Origin: Streptomyces sp. MUM 203J
GTDB taxonomy: Bacteria > Actinomycetota > Actinomycetes > Streptomycetales > Streptomycetaceae
Length of the DNA: 64,000 nt
Reading direction: 5' to 3'
Assembly (NCBI RefSeq): GCF_022414595.1
Contig: NZ_JADWYO010000001.1
Coordinates: forward strand, 186,001-250,000
Each line of letters starts with the position of its first letter. Within the stretch, counting starts at the first letter, position 1. This document shows positions 1 through 9,332 of the stretch, piece after piece. The notes beneath the pieces were generated by a model that did no database searches, was not told where the DNA came from, and worked only from the letters and a program-made list of their open reading frames with translations. Both the position numbers and the translations under genes were made by a program.

Positions 1-1511
1 CACTCCGCGACCTTGCCGAGCGTGTCGTCCGACATCTTGCCGCCCTCGCGGATCGACGTCATGAGCGAACCGTGCTCGCGGTGCAGGTAGTCCAGCAGCT
101 CCGTCTCGAAGCGGCGGATGTCCTCGACCGGGACGTCGTCCATCTTGCCGGTGGTGCCGGCCCAGACGGAGACGACCTGGTTCTCGGTGGACATGGGCTG
201 GTACTGCGGCTGCTTCAGCAGCTCGACCATGCGCTTGCCGCGCTCCAGGGCCGACTTCGAAGCGGCGTCCAGGTCGGAACCGAAGGCGGCGAACGCCTCC
301 AGCTCACGGTACTGGGCGAGGTCCACACGGAGGCGGCCGGAGACCTGCTTCATGGCCTTGTGCTGGGCGGAGCCACCGACTCGGGAGACCGAGATACCGA
401 CGTTCAGGGCCGGGCGCTGACCGGCGTTGAACAGGTCGGACTCCAGGAAGCACTGGCCGTCGGTGATGGAGATGACGTTGGTCGGAATGAACGCCGACAC
501 GTCGTTGGCCTTGGTCTCGACGACCGGCAGACCGGTCATCGAACCGGCACCCATCTCGTCGGAGAGCTTGGCGCAGCGCTCCAGCAGACGGGAGTGCAGG
601 TAGAAGACGTCACCCGGGTAGGCCTCACGGCCCGGCGGGCGGCGCAGCAGCAGGGACACGGCGCGGTAGGCGTCGGCCTGCTTCGACAGGTCGTCGAAGA
701 CGATGAGGACGTGCTTGCCCTCGTACATCCAGTGCTGACCGATGGCGGAGCCGGTGTAGGGCGCCAGGTACTTGAAGCCGGCCGGGTCGGACGCCGGGGC
801 GGCGACGATGGTCGTGTACTCCAGGGCACCGGCCTCCTCCAGCGCGCCGCGCACGGACGCGATGGTGGAGCCCTTCTGGCCGATGGCGACGTAGATGCAG
901 CGGACCTGCTTCTTCGGGTCGCCGGTGCGCCAGTTGTCACGCTGGTTGATGATCGTGTCGACGCACAGCGCGGTCTTGCCGGTCTGACGGTCACCGATGA
1001 CCAGCTGACGCTGACCACGGCCGACCGGGGTCATGGCGTCGACGGCCTTGTAGCCGGTCTCCATCGGCTCGTGCACCGACTTGCGCTGCATGACCGTGGG
1101 GGCCTGCAGCTCAAGGGCGCGACGGCCGGACGTCTCGATCTCGCCGAGGCCGTCGATCGGCTTGCCGAGCGGGTCGACGACGCGACCCAGGTAGCCCTCA
1201 CCGACGGGGACGGACAGGACCTCGCCGGTGCGCTGCACCGACTGGCCTTCCTCGATGCCGCTGAACTCACCGAGGACGATCGCACCGATCTCGCGCTCCT
1301 CGAGGTTGAGGGCGAGACCGAGGGTGCCGTCCTCGAACTTCAGCAGCTCGTTGGCCATGGTCGAGGGCAGTCCCTCGACCTTGGCGATGCCGTCGCCGGC
1401 GAGGCTGACAGTGCCGACCTCCTCGCGCGAGGCCGCGTCCGGCTTGTACGACTGGACAAAGGTCTCCAGTGCGTCCCGGATCTCCTCCGGCCGGATCGTG
1501 AGCTCCGCCAT
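1..1511 (-). CDS. atpA: F1Fo ATP synthase subunit alpha (3' end beyond window)
   Basis: Non-catalytic nucleotide-binding subunit of the F1 head. The protein starts [11 protein letters not shown] with ATG at 1509-1511 and a good ribosome site (AAGGAG) upstream. About 503 codons are present and the stop lies off the left edge; the family is usually about 530 residues in Streptomyces. The Walker A motif GDRQTGKT is at about residues 173-180, and the alpha signature of Ser/Arg-rich catalytic-interface residues follows ([16 protein letters not shown] region). It lies 159 bp downstream of atpH in the operon order I-B-E-F-H-A, so atpG, atpD and atpC should follow outside the window. Confidence 0.97.
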   Translation of the reverse strand, partial: MAELTIRPEEIRDALETFVQSYKPDAASREEVGTVSLAGDGIAKVEGLPSTMANELLKFEDGTLGLALNLEEREIGAIVLGEFSGIEEGQSVQRTGEVLSVPVGEGYLGRVVDPLGKPIDGLGEIETSGRRALELQAPTVMQRKSVHEPMETGYKAVDAMTPVGRGQRQLVIGDRQTGKTALCVDTIINQRDNWRTGDPKKQVRCIYVAIGQKGSTIASVRGALEEAGALEYTTIVAAPASDPAGFKYLAPYTGSAIGQHWMYEGKHVLIVFDDLSKQADAYRAVSLLLRRPPGREAYPGDVFYLHSRLLERCAKLSDEMGAGSMTGLPVVETKANDVSAFIPTNVISITDGQCFLESDLFNAGQRPALNVGISVSRVGGSAQHKAMKQVSGRLRVDLAQYRELEAFAAFGSDLDAASKSALERGKRMVELLKQPQYQPMSTENQVVSVWAGTTGKMDDVPVEDIRRFETELLDYLHREHGSLMTSIREGGKMSDDTLGKVAE

Positions 1512-1670
1512 CTGGGTTCCCTGCTCTCCTTGTTGGGCCCGAAGTCTTCTTGGGGGGTCTGGGGGCTCCCCCCAGAACTTCTGCATCCTGTGCACGGCCC
1601 AACCGGGCCGTAGGTAACGCTTTGTTGGGTGTTGTGCCTGGTACGCCGAGCGACCCGGTACGTCAGACCG

Positions 1671-2486
1671 TCAGCCGGCCAGTCGCCGGGACGCCTCGTC
1701 GAGGCGGCTGGCGACGGAACCGTCGATCAGCTCGTCTCCGACCCGCACCGAGATCCCGCCGAGGACCGTCGGGTCCACGTCCAGGTTCAGGTGCATCTGC
1801 CGGCCGTACACCTTCGCCAGCACGGCGCCGAGGCGCTGCTTCTGCCGGTCGGTGAGCGGTACCGCCGACGTGACGACCGCGACCATCCGGTCCCGGCGCG
1901 CCGCGGCGAGCTTGGACAGGGACTCGAGGCCCCCCTCCAGGCTACGTCCTCGGGGCGCGGTGACCAGGCGGACGATCAGGCGCTCGGTCACCGCGTTCGC
2001 CTTGCCGCCGAGCAGGCTGCGCAGCAGCTCGCCCTTGGCGGTGGCGGTGGCGGTCCGGTCGGTCAGCGCGGCGCGCAGCGCGGTGCTGGAGGCGACGATC
2101 CGGCCGAACCGGAACAGCTCGTCCTCCACGTCGTCCAGCGCACCGGACCGCTGGGCCGCGGTGAGGTCCGCCGTGTTCGCCAGCTCCTCGACCGCGTCGA
2201 CCAGGTCGCGCGACTGGGACCAGCGGGAGCGGACCATGCCGGAGACCAGGTCGACGGTCTCGCCGCCCACCTGACCGCTCAGCAGTCGCGCGGCCAGTTC
2301 GGCCTTGGCCTCTCCGGCCTGCGCCGGGTCGGTGAGGACCCGACGCAGCGACACTTCGCGGTCGAGCAGCGCGGTGACGGCGGCCAGTTCCCCGGCGAGC
2401 TCCGCCGCGTCGACCGACGTGTTGTCGGTCAGCGCGTCGAGGCGCTCACGTGCGGCAACCAGTGCCTCGCGGCTCGCTCCGTTCAT
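1671..2486 (-). CDS. atpH: ATP synthase subunit delta
   Basis: Peripheral-stalk subunit (OSCP equivalent) joining F1 to the b subunit. It has 271 residues, the long form usual in actinobacteria rather than the roughly 177 of E. coli. The C-terminal part carries the family pattern VDPTVLGGISVRVGDELIDGS. Its start codon overlaps the atpF stop by 4 bp (2483-2486), which indicates translational coupling. It is flanked by atpF upstream and atpA downstream. Confidence 0.96.
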   Translation of the reverse strand: MNGASREALVAARERLDALTDNTSVDAAELAGELAAVTALLDREVSLRRVLTDPAQAGEAKAELAARLLSGQVGGETVDLVSGMVRSRWSQSRDLVDAVEELANTADLTAAQRSGALDDVEDELFRFGRIVASSTALRAALTDRTATATAKGELLRSLLGGKANAVTERLIVRLVTAPRGRSLEGGLESLSKLAAARRDRMVAVVTSAVPLTDRQKQRLGAVLAKVYGRQMHLNLDVDPTVLGGISVRVGDELIDGSVASRLDEASRRLAG

Positions 2487-3028
2487 CGGGCGGCCTCGGC
2501 CTTCTCCTCGAGCTCGTCGAGGAAACGGTCGATGGTGCGGCTCTGGCGGGCGACGTCCTCAAGGGACTCGCCGACCAGCTTGCCGGCCAGGTCCGTCGCG
2601 AGCTGGCCGACGTCCTGCCGCAGCGCGGAGGAGGCGGCCTTGCGGTCGGCCTCGATCTGGACGTGGCCGGCGGCGATGATCTCGTCGCGCTGGCGCTGGC
2701 CCTCCGCCTTCATCTCGGCGATGATCGCGGCGCCCTGCTCCTGAGCCTCCTGGCGCAGACGCGCGGCCTCGTGGCGGGCCTCGGCGAGCTGGGCCTTGTA
2801 CTGCTCAAGAACGCTCTGGGCCTCGATCTGAGCGGCCTCGGCCTTCTCGATGCCGCCTTCGATGGCCTCGCGACGCTCGTCCAGAACCTTGTTGATGTTC
2901 GGGAGGAGCTTCTTGGCGAGGAAGCCGAAGACGATGGCGAAGGCGAGCAGGCCGATGACGAGCTCTGGGATCGGCGGAATGAGGGGGTTCTGGACCTCCT
3001 CCTGCGCCAGCTGAACCAGGGGGCTCAT
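2483..3028 (-). CDS. atpF: ATP synthase subunit b
   Basis: Membrane-anchored peripheral stalk of Fo. The 181-residue protein has one N-terminal hydrophobic segment (about residues 20-42, PELVIGLLAFAIVFGFLAKK). A long charged helix rich in Ala, Glu, Gln and Lys follows, as expected for the b-subunit coiled coil. The stop overlaps the start of atpH by 4 bp. atpE lies 40 bp upstream. Confidence 0.96.
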   Translation of the reverse strand: MSPLVQLAQEEVQNPLIPPIPELVIGLLAFAIVFGFLAKKLLPNINKVLDERREAIEGGIEKAEAAQIEAQSVLEQYKAQLAEARHEAARLRQEAQEQGAAIIAEMKAEGQRQRDEIIAAGHVQIEADRKAASSALRQDVGQLATDLAGKLVGESLEDVARQSRTIDRFLDELEEKAEAAR

Positions 3029-3068
3029 ATCTGTGCCTTTCGTCGAAAGGGGCAGTCCGACGGCCGGG

Positions 3069-3359
<291 letters not shown>

Positions 3360-3396
3360 TCACCGGACGACTGGCGGGGTGGGGCCTGGCAGTGAC

Positions 3397-4212
3397 TCAG
3401 TGGTGCTCGGCGAGAGCGCCCTGAATGTAGTTGCAGGCCAGGAGGACGAAGACGTAGGCCTGCAGCGCCTGGATGAACAGCTCGAAGACGGTCAGCAGCA
3501 GGACCATCACGAACGAGATGCCGGCGTAGGCGATCCCGATGCCGTTCAGCAGGTACCAGCTGGCGATCGTGAAGATCAGGAGCAGCACGTGGCCGGCGAA
3601 CATGTTCGCGAAGAGCCGGACCGCGTGGGTGAAGGGGCGGACCAGGAGGTTCGAGAAGAGCTCGATCACCATGACGGCCGGGAGCACCGGGCCGAGCGAC
3701 TTGTCGTAGCCGGCGATGTTCTTCCAGCCGCCCACGAAGCCGTGGCGCTTGAAGGTCAGGCTGACCCACATGATGTAGACGATCGCGGCCAGACCGGCGG
3801 GGAAGGCGATGACCGAGGTCACGGGGAACTGGGCGAGCGGAACGATCGACCAGAGGTTCATGATCCAGATGAAGAAGAACATCGAGACCATGATCGGGAC
3901 GTACTTCTCGCCCTCGCGCTTGCCGAGCGTCTCGTAGACGACGCCGCGGCGCACGAAGTCGTAACCGGCCTCACCGACCATCTGGAGCTTGCCGGGGACC
4001 AGCTTGGGCTTGTTGAAGGCGGCCCAGAAGAAGCCCACGACCACGACCGTGGTGACCAGCGCCAGCAGCATCGGCTTGTTGAACTCGAAGCCGCCGACCG
4101 TGAAGATCGGCTCGAAGATAAAGGAGTGCAGGCCGGGGGCCGGGAAGCCACATCCGTCGAAGATGTGACAGTCGGTCTCGAAGGCGAGCACCTGCGTCGG
4201 GTCAGCACTCAC
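3397..4212 (-). CDS. atpB: ATP synthase subunit a
   Basis: Integral membrane half-channel subunit of Fo. I choose the GTG start at 4210-4212 (protein VSADPTQVLAFE...) because it has AAGGAG just upstream; the frame stays open further upstream, but that extension reads like non-coding sequence. This gives 271 residues with several membrane helices. The essential arginine lies in the conserved helix AVRLFANMFAGHVLL, and the last helix ends near VFVLLACNYIQGALAEHH. It follows atpI after about 218 bp of non-coding sequence. Confidence 0.95.
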   Translation of the reverse strand: MSADPTQVLAFETDCHIFDGCGFPAPGLHSFIFEPIFTVGGFEFNKPMLLALVTTVVVVGFFWAAFNKPKLVPGKLQMVGEAGYDFVRRGVVYETLGKREGEKYVPIMVSMFFFIWIMNLWSIVPLAQFPVTSVIAFPAGLAAIVYIMWVSLTFKRHGFVGGWKNIAGYDKSLGPVLPAVMVIELFSNLLVRPFTHAVRLFANMFAGHVLLLIFTIASWYLLNGIGIAYAGISFVMVLLLTVFELFIQALQAYVFVLLACNYIQGALAEHH

Positions 4213-4430
4213 CGCGGGCTCCTTCAGCGTGGCGCATAGGTACGGCAACCTCGTTGTGTCGGCGCGGCGCGCAGCCGCGGTTCGGCACTGGACTGGTGTT
4301 TCGAATCTGGGGGCGGCGGCTCGGTGTCGAACCTCGCGATGGGACAGGCGCCTGCTCGGACGGCCGCGCCCGCGGTGCCGCACTCGGCATCGGACGATAG
4401 CAGCTCGTCGAACGCGCCCTTATCCCGGCC

Positions 4431-4889
4431 CTACTTCTCACGGGCAAGGCCCGCCGTCCGGGGCTCTGCGCCCTTCGCGGCGTCCGGCTTCGAGGTGTCC
4501 GGTTCGACGTAGAGGACCTTGGCCTTCATGTGTCCGATCGTCTGTGCGGTCACCCAGGTGAGGGTGGTCGCGATCAGCGAGATCGCGAAGGCACGGGGAT
4601 GGAACAGCGTGGTGTTCTTGAAGGTGGCGAGGAACACGAACAGCACAAGGATCTGCGTCGTGTAGAGCACCAGCCCCATCGCCTGGAAGAGGTGCGGCAG
4701 GGACTTGGCGGTACGCAGGAGCACCAGCAGGCTGAGCCCCATGAAGAAGGTCGTCACCAGCACCGCGACGACGGCCCCCATTGCCCCCTGACCACCGGCG
4801 AAGACAGCGGCGACAGCGGCGGCGATCGCGCCGACGGCGGCTGTGGGCACAGCAGCCTGGAGCAGCGTGCGGACGTCGTTGGACAGCAT
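4431..4889 (-). CDS. atpI: ATP synthase-associated AtpI-like membrane protein
   Basis: Small hydrophobic protein at the head of the atp operon, in the position of atpI, which assists Fo ring assembly in other bacteria. I use the ATG at 4887-4889 (MLSNDVRTLLQAAV), giving 152 residues. A longer in-frame reading starting at 4985 exists, but its extra residues look non-coding. About four membrane segments are visible (AVGAIAAAVAAVFAG, GAVVAVLVTTFFMGLSLL, TQILVLFVFLATF, AISLIATTLTWVTA), and the tail is charged. Sequence identity of AtpI is low across phyla, so the name rests mainly on position and topology. Confidence 0.85.
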   Translation of the reverse strand: MLSNDVRTLLQAAVPTAAVGAIAAAVAAVFAGGQGAMGAVVAVLVTTFFMGLSLLVLLRTAKSLPHLFQAMGLVLYTTQILVLFVFLATFKNTTLFHPRAFAISLIATTLTWVTAQTIGHMKAKVLYVEPDTSKPDAAKGAEPRTAGLAREK

Positions 4890-5150
4890 GGCGGCATCTC
4901 CGCATACGGGGTGGGGGCAGGGTGTCGTCATGGACGAGCGTAGGCCCGGTCCGAGGCAGATCTCGGGGCCAACGAGCCGTCGCACTACGGCCCTTCGGCA
5001 CTGTCGCCGGGTCTCGTGAACCGTATCACAAACTATTTGAAGAGGTCTTTACCCGATGGTGTGCTAACTCTCACACATGAGAGTGACACTGCGCGTGTGT
5101 GCGCGACAGTAGAGGTATTCGCCTGCTAATGCCCCCAGTTGAGGCATTCG

Positions 5151-6482
5151 TCAACTCGGCGTTCCGGCCTTCCGCCGTTCGGGGAGCCGCGAACGGGCCC
5201 CGATGGCGGTCGCCCCGTTGACCCCCGCCGGAACGGGTTCCGGCTCCTCCGCGTCCTCGTCCCCGTGCTCCAGCCCCGCCGTGAGAAACGGCGCGACCTT
5301 CCGGCGCCGGTAGCGCGGCGGCACGAACGACTGGGCCCACAACGGCGCACGGGGCTTGAACCGGGGCAGGAGCAGGAGCACCAGGCCCAGGGCGCTCAGC
5401 GCCACGATCGGCAGCATGATCCACATGGACGCCGAGTGCACCGAGTACATGAGTGTCCCGAACGCGATCAGCGCGGACCAGAAGTACATGATGAAGACGG
5501 CCCGGCTGTGCGAGTGCCCGATCTCCAGCAGCCGGTGGTGCAGATGCCCCCGGTCTGCCGCGAACGGTGACTTGCCCTTCCAGGTGCGCCGCACGATCGC
5601 CAGCACCAGGTCGGCCATCGGGATCGCGATGATCGTCAGCGGCAGCAGCAGCGGGATGAACACCGGCAGCGCGGCGTGCGTGGCCTGCCGGGTGGAACCG
5701 CCCTCGAAGAGCTTCAGCGTGTCCGGGTCGACCTGGCCGGTGATCGAGATCGCGGACGCGGCCAGCACCAGCCCGATGAGCATCGACCCGGAGTCGCCCA
5801 TGAAGATCCGGGCCGGGTGCATGTTGTGCGGCAGGAACCCCAGGCACATGCCGATCAACACGGCCGCGAAGAGCGTGGCCGGTGCCGCGGCCTCGATCCC
5901 GTACCCGAACCAGAGCCGGTAGGCGTACAGGAAGAACGCCGCGGACGCGATGCACACCATGCCGGCGGCCAGGCCGTCGAGCCCGTCGACGAAGTTCACC
6001 GCGTTGATGGTGAGCACCACCAGCGCCACCGTCAGGAGCGTGCCCTGCCACTGGGTGATCCCGACGGTGCCGACACCCGGGATGGGCAGCCACAGGATCG
6101 TCAGACCCTGCACGACCATGACACCCGCGGCGATCATCTGGGCGCCCAGCTTGATCAGCGCGTCCAGCTCGAACTTGTCGTCGAGGACACCGATCAGCCA
6201 GATCAGGGCGGCCCCCGAGAGCAGCGCACGCGGCTCGTTGGACAGGGCGAACACGCTGTTCAGACGGTCCAGGTGGTCCGCCACCAGCAGCCCCGCGCAC
6301 AGCCCGCCGAACATCGCGATCCCGCCGAGCCGGGGCGTCGGCTCCTGGTGCACATCACGCGCCCGGATCTCCGGCATGGCACCGGAGGCGATGGCGAACT
6401 TCCGCACCGGGCCGGTGAGCAGATAGGTCACCACGGCCGTGATGCAGAGCGTCAGCAGGTAGTTACGCACGGGCTGCCCCAC
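5151..6482 (-). CDS. WecA/TagO-type undecaprenyl-phosphate sugar-1-phosphate transferase
   Basis: Glycosyltransferase family 4 (MraY/WecA superfamily). These integral membrane enzymes move a GlcNAc-1-phosphate-type group from a UDP-sugar to undecaprenyl phosphate and start wall polymer synthesis. The 443-residue protein has about ten membrane segments. Superfamily motifs are present: RDVHQEPTPRLGG (about 42-54), the DD pair at 101-102 (GVLDDKFELD), NFVDGLDG (about 163-170), MGDSGSM, and the His motif DRGHLHHRLLEIGHS near 305-318. The last ~80 residues are polar and cytosolic. It sits between a SHMT-like gene and the atp operon, a common actinobacterial arrangement. The exact sugar cannot be read from sequence. 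Confidence 0.9.
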   Translation of the reverse strand: MGQPVRNYLLTLCITAVVTYLLTGPVRKFAIASGAMPEIRARDVHQEPTPRLGGIAMFGGLCAGLLVADHLDRLNSVFALSNEPRALLSGAALIWLIGVLDDKFELDALIKLGAQMIAAGVMVVQGLTILWLPIPGVGTVGITQWQGTLLTVALVVLTINAVNFVDGLDGLAAGMVCIASAAFFLYAYRLWFGYGIEAAAPATLFAAVLIGMCLGFLPHNMHPARIFMGDSGSMLIGLVLAASAISITGQVDPDTLKLFEGGSTRQATHAALPVFIPLLLPLTIIAIPMADLVLAIVRRTWKGKSPFAADRGHLHHRLLEIGHSHSRAVFIMYFWSALIAFGTLMYSVHSASMWIMLPIVALSALGLVLLLLPRFKPRAPLWAQSFVPPRYRRRKVAPFLTAGLEHGDEDAEEPEPVPAGVNGATAIGARSRLPERRKAGTPS

Positions 6483-6579
6483 AGGAATCGCTGGCCATCA
6501 CAGCCCCACACCCTAGTCCCGACGCTCATGTGCTTACGGACACCGGAGCGCCGCCGACGGTTGCGGAAGGCCGACTTCC

Positions 6580-7824
6580 CTACCGATACGGGGGAAACCG
6601 CCCGGCCAGTTCACGCACCTGCGGACGAGCGGCGAGCGCCTCCTCCTCGCCGCGGAGGGCGTACGCGAACAGTTCCGCGGCCCGCTCCATCTCGTCCCGC
6701 CCCATTCCCTGCGTGGTCACGGCGGCGGTCCCGAACCGGATGCCGCGCGAGTCGCCGTACGGCAGGGCACTGGTGTCGAGCACGATCCCCGCGGCGGCCA
6801 GCCGGGCCCGGGCGACCCGCCCGTCGACACCGAGCGGCGCGGGATCGGCCACGACCAGATGGGTGTCGGTCCCGCCCGTGGCGATGACGAGCCCGTACGT
6901 GGACAGCGCCTCGGCCAGTACCCGGGCGTTGGCGACGACCTGATGGGCGTACACGGCGAAGGCGGGCGTCGCGGCCTCCCCGAAGGCGACGGCCTTGGCG
7001 GCGATGGTGTGCATCTGGGCGCCGCCCTGGGTGAACGGGAACACCGCCCGGTCGATCCGCGCGCCCAGCTCGTCCCCGCACAGCAGCATGCCGCCGCGGG
7101 GGCCTCTCAGCACCTTGTGTGTGGTCGCGCACACGACGTCCGCGTACGGGACGGGACTGGGCGCGGCGCCCCCGGCGACCAGCCCGATGGGGTGGGCGGC
7201 GTCCACGACGAGCGCGGCGCCCACCTCGTCCGCGATCTCCCGGAAGACGGCGTAGTCGATATGCCTCGGATAGGAGATCGACCCGCAGACGATCGCCTTC
7301 GGCCGGTGCTGGTGGGCCAGCGCCCGGACCTGGTGTTCGTCGATGAGCCCGCTCTCGGCGTCGACGCCGTACGGGACGAAGTCGAACCACCGCCCGGAGA
7401 AGTTGTCGGCCGCGCCGTGGGTGAGGTGCCCCCCGTGGGCCAGACCCATCGCGAGCACGGTGTCCCCGGGCCGCAGCAGCGCGGCGTACGCGGCGAGCAC
7501 CGCGGCGGATCCGGAATGCGGCTGTACGTTCGCGTGCTCGGCCGCGAAGAGCGCGACGGCCCGTGAGACGGCGAGCCGCTCGGCGGCGTCCACGTACTCG
7601 CAGCCGCCGTGGTAGCGGGCGCCGGGGTACCCCTCGGCGTACTTGTTGGCGAGCCGCGAGCCGAGGGCGGCGAGAACGGCGGGCGAGGTGAAGTTCTCCG
7701 CGGCGATGAGCTGCAGGCTGTCGTCCTGGCGCCGCGCCTCCCCCTCCAGGACGTCCGCGACCTCCGGGTCTCGCTGCCGCAGCGCGTCGATACCCGTACT
7801 CGCGGCTCCAGCGGTGACCGACAT
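6580..7824 (-). CDS. Serine hydroxymethyltransferase-family PLP enzyme (GlyA-like)
   Basis: PLP enzyme of the SHMT family, which interconverts serine and glycine with tetrahydrofolate. I start at ATG 7822-7824 (MSVTAGAAST), giving 414 residues; the open frame upstream looks non-coding. Family landmarks are LQLIAAENFTSP (about 38-49), YAEGYPGARYHGG, QPHSGSAAV, VVDAAHPIGLVAGG with His211, and the PLP lysine Lys237 in TTHKVLRGPRGG. The order glyA-like / phosphatase-like / sua5 / prmC / prfA is the usual actinobacterial neighbourhood. Streptomyces generally has a second, main GlyA elsewhere, so this may be the paralogue, with housekeeping or specialised use. Confidence 0.88.
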   Translation of the reverse strand: MSVTAGAASTGIDALRQRDPEVADVLEGEARRQDDSLQLIAAENFTSPAVLAALGSRLANKYAEGYPGARYHGGCEYVDAAERLAVSRAVALFAAEHANVQPHSGSAAVLAAYAALLRPGDTVLAMGLAHGGHLTHGAADNFSGRWFDFVPYGVDAESGLIDEHQVRALAHQHRPKAIVCGSISYPRHIDYAVFREIADEVGAALVVDAAHPIGLVAGGAAPSPVPYADVVCATTHKVLRGPRGGMLLCGDELGARIDRAVFPFTQGGAQMHTIAAKAVAFGEAATPAFAVYAHQVVANARVLAEALSTYGLVIATGGTDTHLVVADPAPLGVDGRVARARLAAAGIVLDTSALPYGDSRGIRFGTAAVTTQGMGRDEMERAAELFAYALRGEEEALAARPQVRELAGRFPPYR

Positions 7825-7997
7825 GGCTGACCCCGCCTGCAGTGGACGACTCCGTGCCCCTCCAATGTAGGCCGAGGCACCCGATTCAGCCCGTCCGGCG
7901 TTCGGGGACGAGCGGCGAAGCGTGCCAAGGCGGGGCCGGGGCGGTGCCACCGCTTACGGGGGTCGCGGGGTCGCGGGAAGGACACGCGCCGCGACCG

Positions 7998-8636
7998 CTA
8001 CCGGCGCGGCACCCCCGTCAGCGCCGTCACCACGGGGTCCAGCGCCTCATGGATCTCGTCCCCGACAGCGCGGAAGTACGTGATCGGCCCGCCGTACGGG
8101 TCGTTCACCTCGTCCGCCTCCGCGCTGGGCGCCAGCAGCCACCCCCGCAGCGCCGCCGCCGCGTGCACCAGTGCCTGCGCGCGGGCCACGACCCCGTCGG
8201 CCGAGGGATCCGGCAGAGTGTGCGGATCTATGGCCCGCACCAGCCGCGTGAACTCCTTGAGTGTGAACGTCCGCAGCCCCGCGCTGTGTCCCATGGAGAT
8301 GACCTGGGCCCGGTGGTCACGGGTCGCCGTCAGCACCAGGTCCGCGCGGATCACGTGGTCGTCCATCAGCTCCCGCCCGGCGAACCCGCTCGCGTCCGCC
8401 CCGAAGTCCGCGAGTACCGCCTCCGCGTTGGCCTCCATGGGCGCCCCCTCGTGTCCCCACGTTCCCGCGCTCTCGACGACGAGCCCGCACCGCGAGGTGT
8501 CTCCCAGCCGGTCGTGCAGGGCATGGCGGGTCAGCCGCTCGGTGATCGGCGAGCGGCATACGTTGCCGGTGCTGACGTGGAGGATGCGGAAGGTGGAACG
8601 CCCCGTGCCTATGCCACGCCCCTCAGGGGCCGTCAA
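7998..8636 (-). CDS. LMW protein-tyrosine-phosphatase-like protein lacking the nucleophilic cysteine
   Basis: Low-molecular-weight tyrosine phosphatase / arsenate reductase fold, 212 residues. The P-loop reads HVSTGNVCRSP (about 20-30). Active enzymes have Cys at the first position of C-x5-R, whereas here codon AGC gives Ser22 with Arg28 kept. A general-acid loop candidate is present (NDPYGG, Asp179). I checked the Ser codon on the complementary strand at about 8570. The protein starts at TTG 8634-8636, overlapping the sua5 stop (8633-8635), with GAGGTGG upstream, so it is coupled to sua5. It may bind phospho-ligands without hydrolysis; activity through another residue is not excluded. Confidence 0.88.
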   Translation of the reverse strand: MTAPEGRGIGTGRSTFRILHVSTGNVCRSPITERLTRHALHDRLGDTSRCGLVVESAGTWGHEGAPMEANAEAVLADFGADASGFAGRELMDDHVIRADLVLTATRDHRAQVISMGHSAGLRTFTLKEFTRLVRAIDPHTLPDPSADGVVARAQALVHAAAALRGWLLAPSAEADEVNDPYGGPITYFRAVGDEIHEALDPVVTALTGVPRR

Positions 8637-9280
8637 TTGGCCACCTCAAGGTCGGGAACGACCTTGCGCAGCTCCTCCACCGACACGGCCCCCGCACGCA
8701 GCAGAACGGGCACGTCCCGCGTGACGTCGACGATCGACGAGGGGACGATCCCGGGCGTCGGGCCCCCGTCCAGGTACACGGACACGGAGTCCCCGAGCAT
8801 GCCCTGCGCGGCGTCGCAGTCCTCCGGAGCCGGGTGCCCGGTCAGGTTCGCGGACGACACGGCCATCGGGCCGACCTCCGTCAGCAGCTCGATGGCGACG
8901 GGGTGCAGCGGCATCCGGACCGCGACGGTGCCCCGGGTGTCGCCCAGGTCCCACATCAGGGACGGCTGGTGCTTGGCGACCAGCGTCAGCGCACCCGGCC
9001 AGAAGGCGTCGACGAGTTCCCACGCCTGCTCGGAGAAGTCCGTGACCAGCCCGTGCAGGGTGTTGGGCGAACCGATGAGCACCGGGGTCGGCATGTTCCG
9101 GCCGCGCCCCTTCGCCTCCAGCAGGTCCGCGACCGCCTCGGAGCTGAAGGCGTCCGCGCCGACGCCGTACACGGTGTCCGTGGGCAGCACGACCAGCTCG
9201 CCGCGGCGCACCGCCGACGCGGCCTCACGCAGGCCCATCGCGCGGTCGGTCGCGTCGTTGCAGTCGTATCGCCGTGCCAT
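8633..9280 (-). CDS. Threonylcarbamoyl-AMP synthase (Sua5/YrdC family)
   Basis: Makes the threonylcarbamoyl-adenylate used for the t6A37 modification of ANN-decoding tRNAs. The 215-residue protein carries the YrdC fold motifs: LPTDTVYGVGADAF near 30-43, AKGRGRNMPTPVLIGS (basic substrate-binding stretch), SSANLTGHPAPEDC and PSSIVDVTRD. The start is ATG at 9278-9280. The gene lies 52 bp downstream of prmC and overlaps the phosphatase-like gene by 4 bp, so it is likely co-transcribed with translation-related genes. The C-terminal Sua5 domain of the longer homologues is absent. Confidence 0.93.
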   Translation of the reverse strand: MARRYDCNDATDRAMGLREAASAVRRGELVVLPTDTVYGVGADAFSSEAVADLLEAKGRGRNMPTPVLIGSPNTLHGLVTDFSEQAWELVDAFWPGALTLVAKHQPSLMWDLGDTRGTVAVRMPLHPVAIELLTEVGPMAVSSANLTGHPAPEDCDAAQGMLGDSVSVYLDGGPTPGIVPSSIVDVTRDVPVLLRAGAVSVEELRKVVPDLEVAN

Positions 9281-9332
9281 CAGCGGGCCTCCTCGTACAC
9301 GTACAGGTACATATGCATGCTGCTCGGGGTGG

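Noticed and set aside
72..1613. 513-codon open frame on the plus strand
   Set aside because: Antisense shadow of atpA; GC-rich third positions remove stops on the opposite strand. The same explains the long opposite-strand frames over hom, lysA, prfA, rho, hsdR, AIPR, helicase and SulP genes.
5040..5100. Possible atp operon promoter with inverted repeat ACTCTC/GAGAGT
   Set aside because: No convincing -35/-10 pair in the minus direction could be set, so no feature is reported.
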